Positions 41,392 to 48,583 of a DNA stretch of 64,000 nt are shown piece after piece. The translations under genes were made by a program, and so were the position numbers. Numbering within the stretch: the first letter of the stretch is position 1; each line of letters opens with the position of its first letter. The notes beneath the pieces were generated by a model, which saw only the letters and a program-made list of their open reading frames with translations, did not search any database and had not been told where the DNA came from. Origin of the DNA: CAWDYA01 sp963806495 (GTDB taxonomy: Bacteria > Acidobacteriota > Polarisedimenticolia > JACPZX01 > DASXTC01); NCBI GenBank assembly GCA_963806495.1, contig CAWDYA010000008.1, positions 62,001-126,000 of the forward strand. The letters are read 5' to 3'.

Positions 41392-42024
41392 GTGGTGCAC
41401 GACCTGAAGAACCTCGCCGCCCGTCTCTCGGCGCTATGCCAGAACCTGAACCTTCATTTCGAGGATCCGCTTTTCAAACCCACCGCCCTCGACATCCTCG
41501 ACGACACCGTCCGGCACCTCAAGGGGCTCGCCTCCGATCTCCGGGATCGCGAAGGACGGCTCCTCATCAAGCTGCGGATCCACCTCAACAAGGTTCTCGA
41601 GGAGGCGATGCTCGACGTTCGCCCCGACCTCGCCGGCGATGTCGAAGTGCTCTTCGACACGGTGGCGATGCCGGCGATCTGGGGGGACGGCTTTCTGCTG
41701 CGCCGGGCCTTCGCCTGTGCCATGGAGAACGCTCTGGAGGCGATGGGCGGCCGGGGCACCCTGATCCTGGCCACCCGGCGCACGAGGCGTCGCGGTCGCG
41801 AGAAGCTGATCGTGGAGCTGGCGGACACGGGCCCCGGCATGAGCGGCTCGTTCCTCAGGGAACGGCTCTTCTGCCCGTTCTCGAGCACCAAGGAAGAGGG
41901 ACTCGGTCTCGGCGTGTATACCATGGTGCAGGTGGCGGAGCTGCACGGGGGGACGGTCACGATCCGCAGCGTCGAGGGGGTGGGGACCCGGGTCCGGTTC
42001 ACCTTCCCCGTTGAGGAGAGCTGA
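41392..42024 (+). CDS. PrsK-like histidine kinase, C-terminal part only
   Basis: A 210-residue kinase core. It begins directly at the phospho-acceptor helix (VVHDLKNLAARLSALCQNL) and includes the ATPase with ENALEA, ADTGPGMSG and a GLGLGVYTM lid. The VVHDLKNL box matches PrsK, the kinase of exosortase/PEP-CTERM systems, which normally carries an N-terminal membrane and GAF region of several hundred residues. None of that is present: an in-frame stop lies at 41317 and no start precedes 41389. It is either a soluble minimal kinase or the remnant of a deletion that also spoiled the HlyD gene just upstream. The PrsR-like regulator starts four bases after its stop, so the pair is coherent. Confidence 0.75.
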   Translation: MVHDLKNLAARLSALCQNLNLHFEDPLFKPTALDILDDTVRHLKGLASDLRDREGRLLIKLRIHLNKVLEEAMLDVRPDLAGDVEVLFDTVAMPAIWGDGFLLRRAFACAMENALEAMGGRGTLILATRRTRRRGREKLIVELADTGPGMSGSFLRERLFCPFSSTKEEGLGLGVYTMVQVAELHGGTVTIRSVEGVGTRVRFTFPVEES

Positions 42025-42028
42025 GACT

Positions 42029-43399
42029 GTGGCTGGCGTGCGCCCCGAGATCCTCGTGGTCGAAGACGACCCCGGGCTCGCCGATCAGATCCGCTGGGGG
42101 CTCAAGGACACCTACCGGATCCGGATGGCGCACGATCGGCCGCGAGCGCTCGCGGACATCCGGAAGTACCGCCCCGAGGTGGTGCTGCTCGATCTCTGCC
42201 TACCCCCGGACAACGTCCCCGAGGAGGGGTTCACGATCCTGCGGGCCGCGCGGCAGCCGGAGATCGACGCCACCGCCATCGTGATGTCCGCCACCGACCA
42301 GCGGCGCGATGCGCTGCGCGCCGTCGCCGAAGGAGCATACGACTTCTTCCCCAAACCGCTCGACCTCACTTCGTTGCGTGTCGTGATCGGGCGCGCGTTC
42401 GAGCGCCGCGCGCTGGAACGCGAAAACCGGAGCCTGCGCGAACAGATCGACGAACGGTTCGGGATCGACGGGATCGTCGGCACGAGCGCTTCGATGCGAC
42501 CCGTGTTCGAGGCGATTCGGCGAGTCAAGGACTCCCCCGTGACGGTCCTGCTGACCGGCGAGAGCGGCACGGGTAAAGGTCTGGTGGCCAGGGCCCTGCA
42601 CTACAACGGCGTCCGTCGGGAGCGTCCGTTCGTGCCGGTACACTGCGCCGCCTTCCCCGAGACTCTGCTGGAGGCCGAGCTTTTCGGCCATGAGAAGGGA
42701 GCGTTCACGGGGGCCGACGTCATGCGTATCGGCCGGTTCGAGGCCGCGGACACGGGGACGCTCTTTCTGGACGAGGTCGGCTGCCTGAGCCCCTCCATCC
42801 AGATGAAGCTGCTGCGCGTCCTGGAGGAGCGCTCGGTCGAACGGCTCGGTTCAAACAGGATCCGCCCGGTCGACATCCGGCTAGTGGCCGCCACCAACGA
42901 CGATCTGGAGGCGAAGGTCGCGAGCGGCTCGTTTCGTGAGGATCTGTTCTATCGCCTCAACGTGTTCCCTGTGCGCGTGCCTCCCCTGCGCGAGCGGGGC
43001 GAGGACATCCTTCTGCTGGCCGACCATTTCCTGCGGTCGGCAGGGCGCGGCGGAGACGGCCCGCGGCGCTTCAGCCCGGAGGCGCGTCGTGCGCTCCTGG
43101 AGCGCGCCTGGCCGGGCAACGTCCGGGAGCTCCAAAATGTGGTGGAGGCGGTGGCGCTCGTGTGCGACTCGCAGATGATCGGTCTGCGCGACCTGCCCCG
43201 GCCCCGGATCACGCCGAATGACGGGTTGGGGATAGAGCAGGCACTCTCGCTCGGCTTCAAGGATGCCGTAGAGAAGTTCGAGAGGACGCTCCTCACCGAG
43301 GCGATCGAGCGCTGCGGTGGCGTCCGGAACCGGGCGGCCCGGACTCTAGGTCTGGCGCCGGGCCAGATGAAGTACTTCGTGAAGAAGCACGGGCTCTGA
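42029..43399 (+). CDS. PrsR-like sigma-54 response regulator
   Basis: A 456-residue receiver-AAA+-HTH protein. The receiver begins ILVVEDDPGLADQIRW, with the phosphorylated Asp in LLDLCLPPD. This DLxLPPD form and GAYDFFPKPLDL resemble PrsR of PEP-CTERM systems. The AAA+ domain has GESGTGKG, an intact GAFTGA and LFLDEVG. The C-terminal helix-turn-helix is CGGVRNRAARTLGLAPGQMK. The GTG at 42029 is preceded by GAGGAG; two other in-frame starts are near. Downstream, a GGTCGA inverted repeat and a consensus sigma-54 promoter are the obvious target, driving the decapeptide-repeat protein. No PEP-CTERM or exosortase gene is in the window. Confidence 0.9.
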   Translation: MAGVRPEILVVEDDPGLADQIRWGLKDTYRIRMAHDRPRALADIRKYRPEVVLLDLCLPPDNVPEEGFTILRAARQPEIDATAIVMSATDQRRDALRAVAEGAYDFFPKPLDLTSLRVVIGRAFERRALERENRSLREQIDERFGIDGIVGTSASMRPVFEAIRRVKDSPVTVLLTGESGTGKGLVARALHYNGVRRERPFVPVHCAAFPETLLEAELFGHEKGAFTGADVMRIGRFEAADTGTLFLDEVGCLSPSIQMKLLRVLEERSVERLGSNRIRPVDIRLVAATNDDLEAKVASGSFREDLFYRLNVFPVRVPPLRERGEDILLLADHFLRSAGRGGDGPRRFSPEARRALLERAWPGNVRELQNVVEAVALVCDSQMIGLRDLPRPRITPNDGLGIEQALSLGFKDAVEKFERTLLTEAIERCGGVRNRAARTLGLAPGQMKYFVKKHGL

Positions 43400-43401
43400 C
43401 C

Positions 43402-43440
43402 GGTCGAATTTTTATCCCCCGAAGGTCGACTTTCTCGACC
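43402..43440 (+). promoter_or_regulatory. Candidate upstream activator site for the PrsR-like regulator
   Basis: GGTCGA-CTTTC-TCGACC (43424-43440) is a perfect inverted repeat, and another GGTCGA half-site lies at 43402-43407. The array ends 72 bases before the -24 element, a normal place for an enhancer bound by an NtrC-type activator. No T-run follows, so it is not an intrinsic terminator of the regulator gene. Confidence 0.6.
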
Positions 43441-43512
43441 ACCCCCGCATGACGGCGTTCCGCCCATCCTCTGTTTTCAAGGCATTGCGAGGAAGGCACC
43501 GCACGGATCCGG

Positions 43513-43528
43513 TGGCACGGCGCTTGCT
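43513..43528 (+). promoter_or_regulatory. Consensus sigma-54 promoter
   Basis: TGGCACGGCGCTTGCT matches the -24/-12 consensus at every key base: GG and GC spaced by ten bases. Transcription should begin about 43540, giving a leader of roughly 48 bases to the ATG of the decapeptide-repeat gene, which has GGGGAGG as ribosome site. The preceding gene encodes a sigma-54 activator. Confidence 0.88.
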
Positions 43529-43587
43529 GTGTCTGATGCCGTGACTCGAGCCCGGACATCCCGGGCCGCGGAAAAGGGGAGGCAGCC

Positions 43588-43884
43588 ATGCCGAAATCGA
43601 ACAGCGTCACGATCAAGCTGACGGAAAAACAGCGGGCGCAGATCAAGCGGGCCACGGGTGAGGAGCATGCCGAAGTGAAGTTCGAGCGTGCCTCGCTCGG
43701 CACCAAGGCCGCCGGCAAGAAGCTCCTGGGCGGACGCGTCAACGCCAAGAGCGCCCTCGGCGCGAGAACGAACGCGAAGAGCGCTCTCGGCACCAAGGCC
43801 GCCGGCAAGAAGGTCCTGGGCGGACGCGTCAACGCCAAGAGCGCCCTGGGCGCCAGGACCAACGCCAAGCGCATGCTCAAGTAG
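43588..43884 (+). CDS. Small basic decapeptide-repeat protein
   Basis: A 98-residue, very basic protein. Residues 1-36 are a short head (MPKSNSVTIKLTEKQRAQIK, then RATGEEHAEVKF). Residues 37-96 are six contiguous ten-residue repeats, each beginning LG: LGTKAAGKKL, LGGRVNAKSA, LGARTNAKSA, then the same three again as LGTKAAGKKV, LGGRVNAKSA, LGARTNAKRM. Acidic residues are absent from the repeats. There is no signal peptide or cysteine. It is monocistronic, with its own sigma-54 promoter and terminator. Possible roles are a nucleic-acid-binding protein of the histone-H1/AlgP style, or a substrate of the facing PqqD/site-2-protease/HlyD protein. I know no named family. Confidence 0.75.
   Translation: MPKSNSVTIKLTEKQRAQIKRATGEEHAEVKFERASLGTKAAGKKLLGGRVNAKSALGARTNAKSALGTKAAGKKVLGGRVNAKSALGARTNAKRMLK
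43696..43875 (+). repeat. Two tandem 90-bp coding repeats
   Basis: Copy 1 is 43696-43785 and copy 2 is 43786-43875. Each encodes three decapeptides. The copies are nearly identical in DNA, with differences mostly at third codon positions, pointing to a recent duplication or ongoing homogenisation. The copy number may vary among strains. Confidence 0.85.
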
Positions 43885-43947
43885 TCTCGGCTTCGAAGAC
43901 CTGCTCCGCAAGCAAGGGTTCCCCCCCGCGCATCGGACAGGATGAAG

Positions 43948-43988
43948 GGCCGCCCGGGAACGCCGTGCCCCGGGCGGCCTTTCCTTTT
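43948..43988 (+). terminator. Intrinsic terminator after decapeptide-repeat gene
   Basis: An 11-bp GC stem, GGCCGCCCGGG with CCCGGGCGGCC, a ten-base loop, then TTTCCTTTT. It ends the sigma-54 transcript just before the convergent PqqD/protease gene. Confidence 0.85.
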
Positions 43989-43998
43989 GGGGACGCTG

Positions 43999-46113
43999 CT
44001 ACCAGATCACCGTGGCCACCCACCGCCGCAGCCGCCTCAGCATCTTTCCGGCCGGTGTGCGTTTCTTGCCGAGGAACTGCGCGCGGCCGGTCATCCCCGG
44101 ACGCAGCAGCCCTTCCTGGTTGCCGACTTCGATCAGCACGCGGACCCTGTTGGACCTTCTGACGATGTCGGGCGCCGCGGCCGCCTCCTCTGCAGGTGGG
44201 CGGGCGACGGGACCGATCGAGATGACCCGCGAACGCATGGGGCGGCCAGGGAACGCGTTGGCAAGCAGCCTGACCGGCGACGCAGGTCGCACCTCCTCGA
44301 TGTCGAGCTCCGAGGCGGCCACCGCGAGAAGGACCGTGTCGAGGCGGTCGATGATGCAGAATGTCTCCCCCTCCCGGAGCAGACGCCCCTCGGACTCCTC
44401 GAGGCGAGGGCTCGCGACGATCCCGTCCAGCGGCGCGGTCAGGTCGAGCGCGGCAAGTTTCACGTCCAGGGCCCCGAGCCGGGCCAGCGCCGCGTCCTCC
44501 TCGCGTCGCTTCTCCTGCTCGGTCGCCGTGTCCCCTTCCCTGAGCGCCAGCACCGCCTCGCGTCGCGCCAGCTCGAGGTCCGCGGTTGCGCGCGCCTCCA
44601 TCGCCTCGATGCTGCGGCTCTCCAGGATCCCGAGGCGCTGGCCTCGCTCCACTCGATCGCCTTCCCTGACTTCGACCTTGCGGACGATCGCCTCAGCCGG
44701 CGCGCGGACGATCGCCCTGCTTCCCGGCTCGACGCTGAAGGCGGCATCGATACGCGTCGCCGTCCGCGGAACCAGGAGCAGGAGCAGCACGGCCAGGATG
44801 GTCGCAGCGGCTGCGCCTGTCCCGCGGCGGGAGCGGAGCCAGTCGCGCTTGTCGAGCCAGAAATGCCGGAGGAACCGGGCACCGTCCCTGACCTTGCGCC
44901 GGAACACCACCAGCACGAGCCCCACCATCAGCAGATAGCCGACCGGGCCGAACCATTCCACCAGGTATCCGCGAACCCAGGCGAAGAGAAACACCATCAA
45001 CGTGGACGTGTAGAGGACCGAGAGCAGCCCGTACCACAGGTAGATACGCCGCCGGCGACGCGAGACGGGCCTGTCGGGGACCGCCAGCTTCAGTAGGTGC
45101 TTCCTGATGAGGCGGCCGATGTACGCGAAGCTGTCCTCGCGCAGATCGGGAACGTCGAGCCAGTCCATCAGCACGTAGTACCCATCCAGACGCACCAGCG
45201 GGTTGAGATTGAAGAGCACCAGGGAGAGCCCGCTGAACAGCACGATGATCAGGAAGGCCCCGTGTATCCACCACTCGGGAGGAGTCGACAGCCACCCCAG
45301 CAGGGCAACCGAGCAGAGCATCAGCTCGAAGTAGGCCCCGCCGAACGCCACGTAACAACGGTGCGCGCGATTGGGAAAGAGATACGAGTCGTCCACATTG
45401 CAGTAGAAGGCGGGCTCGAGATAGAAGATCATGATCCCGATCTTGTGCACCTCCCCGCCGAACCGCCGGCAGGTGAAACCGTGCCCCAGCTCGTGCCACA
45501 TGCCGGTGCCGAACATCAGCGCCACCAGCAGGACCCAGTCACCCGGCCCCTTGCGGCTGACATCGAGCAGATGCCAGAAGCTGGCCCAGTACAGATCCCA
45601 GTTCGCGAGCAGAAAACCCAGCACCGCGGCGAACGCCGCCAACCAGGGGATGACGAACCAGGGGGACCAGAACCACCGGATCCACCGTATCGTTCGGCCC
45701 ATCAACTCGTTCGGGTCGAACAGCGGGATCTGCACCTGGAACAGCGTCGACCGTTCCGCGTCGTAGAACCGCTTCCTCCGGAACGCCTTCATCTGCTCCA
45801 TCATGGCGAGGTGTCGCTCCTGCTCGGACTTCTCGATCAGGTCCAGCCGCTTGAGCCCCTCCACATACTCGGCCAGGGACTGCTCGTCGATTCCGGCGGC
45901 CGGATGGCCCGCGTTGTACGTGGCGACGACCTCGGCTGGATCCCGGGTGCCATCCATCAGCTCCAGCAGATCCTGCTCCCACGGTTCGAACTTGTAGTAC
46001 TTCTGGGTGACGGGGTCCTTGACGACGACGTAGGGATCCTCTTTCGCGGGGATGCGGATGATCACCACGTCGGGGCGGACGCGGGGACGGACGTTCAAGG
46101 AAGCCAGCCCCAC
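43999..46113 (-). CDS. PqqD-like / site-2 protease (M50) / HlyD fusion protein
   Basis: A 704-residue inner-membrane protein with three parts. Residues about 1-100 resemble PqqD (VVKDPVTQKYYKFEPWEQDL, then LDL at the end), a fold used as a peptide-recognition element. Residues about 140-420 are a polytopic M50 protease: HELGH (207-211) supplies two zinc ligands and the catalytic Glu, and NPLVRLDGYY (304-313) supplies the Asp. Residues about 430-690 are a HlyD-type adaptor (IVRAPAEAIVRKVEVREGDR, LDGIVASPRLEESEGRLL). Such a layout suggests binding, cutting and exporting of a peptide without a separate ABC protease. The GTG start lies inside the GAF/HlyD gene (19-base overlap). No TolC or ABC ATPase is nearby. 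Domain calls are solid; the job is inferred. Confidence 0.82.
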   Translation of the reverse strand: MGLASLNVRPRVRPDVVIIRIPAKEDPYVVVKDPVTQKYYKFEPWEQDLLELMDGTRDPAEVVATYNAGHPAAGIDEQSLAEYVEGLKRLDLIEKSEQERHLAMMEQMKAFRRKRFYDAERSTLFQVQIPLFDPNELMGRTIRWIRWFWSPWFVIPWLAAFAAVLGFLLANWDLYWASFWHLLDVSRKGPGDWVLLVALMFGTGMWHELGHGFTCRRFGGEVHKIGIMIFYLEPAFYCNVDDSYLFPNRAHRCYVAFGGAYFELMLCSVALLGWLSTPPEWWIHGAFLIIVLFSGLSLVLFNLNPLVRLDGYYVLMDWLDVPDLREDSFAYIGRLIRKHLLKLAVPDRPVSRRRRRIYLWYGLLSVLYTSTLMVFLFAWVRGYLVEWFGPVGYLLMVGLVLVVFRRKVRDGARFLRHFWLDKRDWLRSRRGTGAAAATILAVLLLLLVPRTATRIDAAFSVEPGSRAIVRAPAEAIVRKVEVREGDRVERGQRLGILESRSIEAMEARATADLELARREAVLALREGDTATEQEKRREEDAALARLGALDVKLAALDLTAPLDGIVASPRLEESEGRLLREGETFCIIDRLDTVLLAVAASELDIEEVRPASPVRLLANAFPGRPMRSRVISIGPVARPPAEEAAAAPDIVRRSNRVRVLIEVGNQEGLLRPGMTGRAQFLGKKRTPAGKMLRRLRRWVATVIW

Positions 46114-48458
46114 ACGATCCCCCAGATCCAGCGGGCGGGCCGGCGGAACACGACGCGCGCAACGCTGGCCGGACCCGTGGTGATCTTCGCCCGCCCTGTC
46201 ATCCCGGACCGCAGGGTCTCCGGCGGATCGTCCAGCTGCGCGCTGACGATGAAGACACGCTCCCCCTCCTCTACGACGGCCGCCACCCCGACCCGCTCCA
46301 CGACACCGTGGAACGAACGTGAGGGCCAGGCACGCAACTTCAGCTTCACGGGCATCGATTCGGACACCAGCCCCGCATCCTGCTCCGGCACGATGACCTC
46401 GACCCGTTGTCGCGCGGGGTCTACCACCTCGCAGAAGACATCACCGCGCTCGAGACGCATCCCCACCTGTTCCTCGACCCGAGGCGTGGCCACGGTGCCG
46501 GCCACCAACGATCGGATCCGCGTCCGGTCCATGCGGCTCTTCGACAGCTCCAGCTCGGCCCGCAGCCCGTCGATCCGTGCCGCCTCGACGGCTGCGTCCG
46601 CCGTGCGTCCCTCCGACCTCAGCCGGCTCTGCTCCCTCAACGCCATCCGGTACTGTGCGTCGGCGTTCTCCTTCTGCGCGCGATACTCCCCATCGTCCAG
46701 CGTCGCCAGCACCTGCCCCGCGGTGACCCGGTCCCCCTCCCGGACCAGCACGCGCGCGACCCGCCCTTCCACCTCCGAGACGACCGGGCGCCTCAGCTCG
46801 GGCAGCACACGGGCCTCGCCCGCGATACGCAACGGGACGGGCACCGCGAACAGCATCAGGCCAAGAAACAGCGAGCCGCCCATCCATCCCGCACGACGCG
46901 CCCACGACATGCCCATGAGACGACGCTTGCGGCTGGCCCAGGGCTGGAAGATGTTTGCCAGCGGGATCTGCTGGTAAAGGATGGCATTGCGCAGGGCCGC
47001 CGTGGCGTGCGTTGCAAGAAGCTCGGCCGCCTCGATCTCGCGGCCGGAGAAGGCATACGGCTGCCCCGCCTCGAGGGCGAAGACACCCAGCCCCCCCTCC
47101 TCGTCACGGAGCGGCACAGAGAGAAAACTCCGCTGCCCGGTCGCCTCGAAGTACTGGCGGAACTTCTCGCGCGCCTCGGGACGCGCCGTGTCTATTTCGC
47201 CGTCGTCCTCCTGCACGACGTACAGCCCTTCCTCGAGACCGGCGGCCCAGGCCAGCAGGTCTCGCAGGCGTCGCAGATCCGGCTGTGTCTCGTCGATGAC
47301 CTGTTGGCCGCTCACCCCGGCCAACTCCAGCCGGGAGTTGCGGAAAAGCCCGACGCCTGCGCGAGTGTACTGGATTGTGGTCGCCGACTGATGCACCAGC
47401 GTGTAGGCGATCCGCGCGGCGTCCAGGCTGCCGCTCAGCGCCTGCGCCGCTTCCAGCAGGCTGCCGAGGTCTCCGGCGCGCCGCTCCGCCTCGAGCCGCC
47501 GCGCATTGCCCAGGGCGACGACCGCGGTTCGGCTCATCTCCTCCAGCAAAGCCAGGTCGCCGGTCTCCAGGATCGGATCGTCACCCTCCCGGTTGACCAC
47601 CTCGAGCACCCCGCGGACAAGCCCGTCTTCCTCCACGAGCGGAGTGGCCGCGGCCGACAGCAGCTCCATCCCCGACCGGACGTCGGGGCGATCGTCCGCG
47701 TCGGAGACGTCCAGAGGATTGTCGGCAAGGATGGGCCGCCCGGAGGACAGAGCCTGGCCGGCGAATCCCTCGCCCGCGGGCAGCTCCCAGCCTAGAGCCT
47801 CTTCCGCCTCGGGGCCGGCGGCGGCCACGACGGTCACCCGCTCGCCACGCGCGTCGACCAGCCAGAGATACGCGTTGCGCGCCTCGAGCACGCTCCGGAC
47901 CCTGTCGACCAGGAGGCTCTGCAGCTCCTCGGTTCCCTCAGCCAGGGTGAGCGAGCGTCCCAGGTCGAAAAGCTTCGTCAGACGAACGACCGCCTCTATC
48001 TGACCCCGCTCCTTCCGGGCGCGCTCGCGGACCTCCGCGAGCGCTGCGTCGGCCGCCTCGAGCAGCGGAGCAAGGATGGCGGCATCCTCGGTCGAGTAGG
48101 CGCCCTGCGCCCGGCGGCTCTCCAGCATCTCCACCGCGCCGAGGGGCCTCGGCCCACGCAGCAGCGGGACAACGAGACGGGATCTGAAAGGAGATGGGGC
48201 AGCGGAGACCGAGGCAACCCCGAAGGCGAGCGTTCGCGGGACCTCATCGGGCGGAGCGCCCGGTTCGTACGACTCATCGGGCCAGGCCCCCGCGTAGCGA
48301 TAGCCGTGCGTGTGATCCAGCAGCCACACGCGGACCGACTCGGCGCCCGCCATGGTAGCGGCCACTCTCGCGACCGCGCCGGCCGCATCGCTTTCCGTAC
48401 GGGCGCGAGCGAGCGCGGCGGCCAGCCGCCAGGCAGCCTTCGATCCGGTGGAATCCAT
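46095..48458 (-). CDS. Triple-GAF HlyD-type adaptor protein
   Basis: A protein of about 787 residues. Three GAF-like sensory domains fill residues about 20-155, 180-330 and 345-510 (SVRVWLLDHTHGYRYAGAWP, NAYLWLVDARGERVTVVAAA, RAGVGLFRNSRLELAGVSGQ). A membrane helix follows (MGGSLFLGLMLFAVPVPLRIAG cut here at about 540-560), then a periplasmic HlyD hairpin and barrel (VSEVEGRVARVLVREGDRVT, TVATPRVEEQVGMRLERGDV). Cytoplasmic GAF domains on an export adaptor are unusual and imply that transport or envelope assembly is gated by a small ligand. The start may be at 48458 or 48488. It overlaps the PqqD/protease fusion gene, so they form one operon and probably one complex. Confidence 0.8.
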   Translation of the reverse strand: MDSTGSKAAWRLAAALARARTESDAAGAVARVAATMAGAESVRVWLLDHTHGYRYAGAWPDESYEPGAPPDEVPRTLAFGVASVSAAPSPFRSRLVVPLLRGPRPLGAVEMLESRRAQGAYSTEDAAILAPLLEAADAALAEVRERARKERGQIEAVVRLTKLFDLGRSLTLAEGTEELQSLLVDRVRSVLEARNAYLWLVDARGERVTVVAAAGPEAEEALGWELPAGEGFAGQALSSGRPILADNPLDVSDADDRPDVRSGMELLSAAATPLVEEDGLVRGVLEVVNREGDDPILETGDLALLEEMSRTAVVALGNARRLEAERRAGDLGSLLEAAQALSGSLDAARIAYTLVHQSATTIQYTRAGVGLFRNSRLELAGVSGQQVIDETQPDLRRLRDLLAWAAGLEEGLYVVQEDDGEIDTARPEAREKFRQYFEATGQRSFLSVPLRDEEGGLGVFALEAGQPYAFSGREIEAAELLATHATAALRNAILYQQIPLANIFQPWASRKRRLMGMSWARRAGWMGGSLFLGLMLFAVPVPLRIAGEARVLPELRRPVVSEVEGRVARVLVREGDRVTAGQVLATLDDGEYRAQKENADAQYRMALREQSRLRSEGRTADAAVEAARIDGLRAELELSKSRMDRTRIRSLVAGTVATPRVEEQVGMRLERGDVFCEVVDPARQRVEVIVPEQDAGLVSESMPVKLKLRAWPSRSFHGVVERVGVAAVVEEGERVFIVSAQLDDPPETLRSGMTGRAKITTGPASVARVVFRRPARWIWGIVWGWLP

Positions 48459-48583
48459 GTCCTGCGCCCGCCTCCCGGCGCGGATCATACATCGGACCGC
48501 CGTCTGGGAAACAAGCGGAATTTCCCGCCATGATATTCTGTTTCGTTGGGAGGGCCTGCGGGAGGGCCTCGGAGGGGAAACTC

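Noticed and set aside
41392..43399. An exosortase/PEP-CTERM locus implied by the PrsK/PrsR-like pair
   Set aside because: No exosortase, no PEP-CTERM tail on any protein and no exopolysaccharide gene is present in the window.
43424..43440. GGTCGA/TCGACC hairpin as a terminator of the PrsR-like gene
   Set aside because: No T-run follows and there are additional half-sites upstream; an activator site for the sigma-54 promoter is a better fit.
48506..48526. GGGAAA-N9-TTTCCC as a sigma-54 promoter for the GAF/HlyD operon (minus-strand TGGCGG...GC)
   Set aside because: The GG-to-GC spacing is 11 rather than 10 and the -24 hexamer is poor; it is kept only as an inverted repeat of unknown role.
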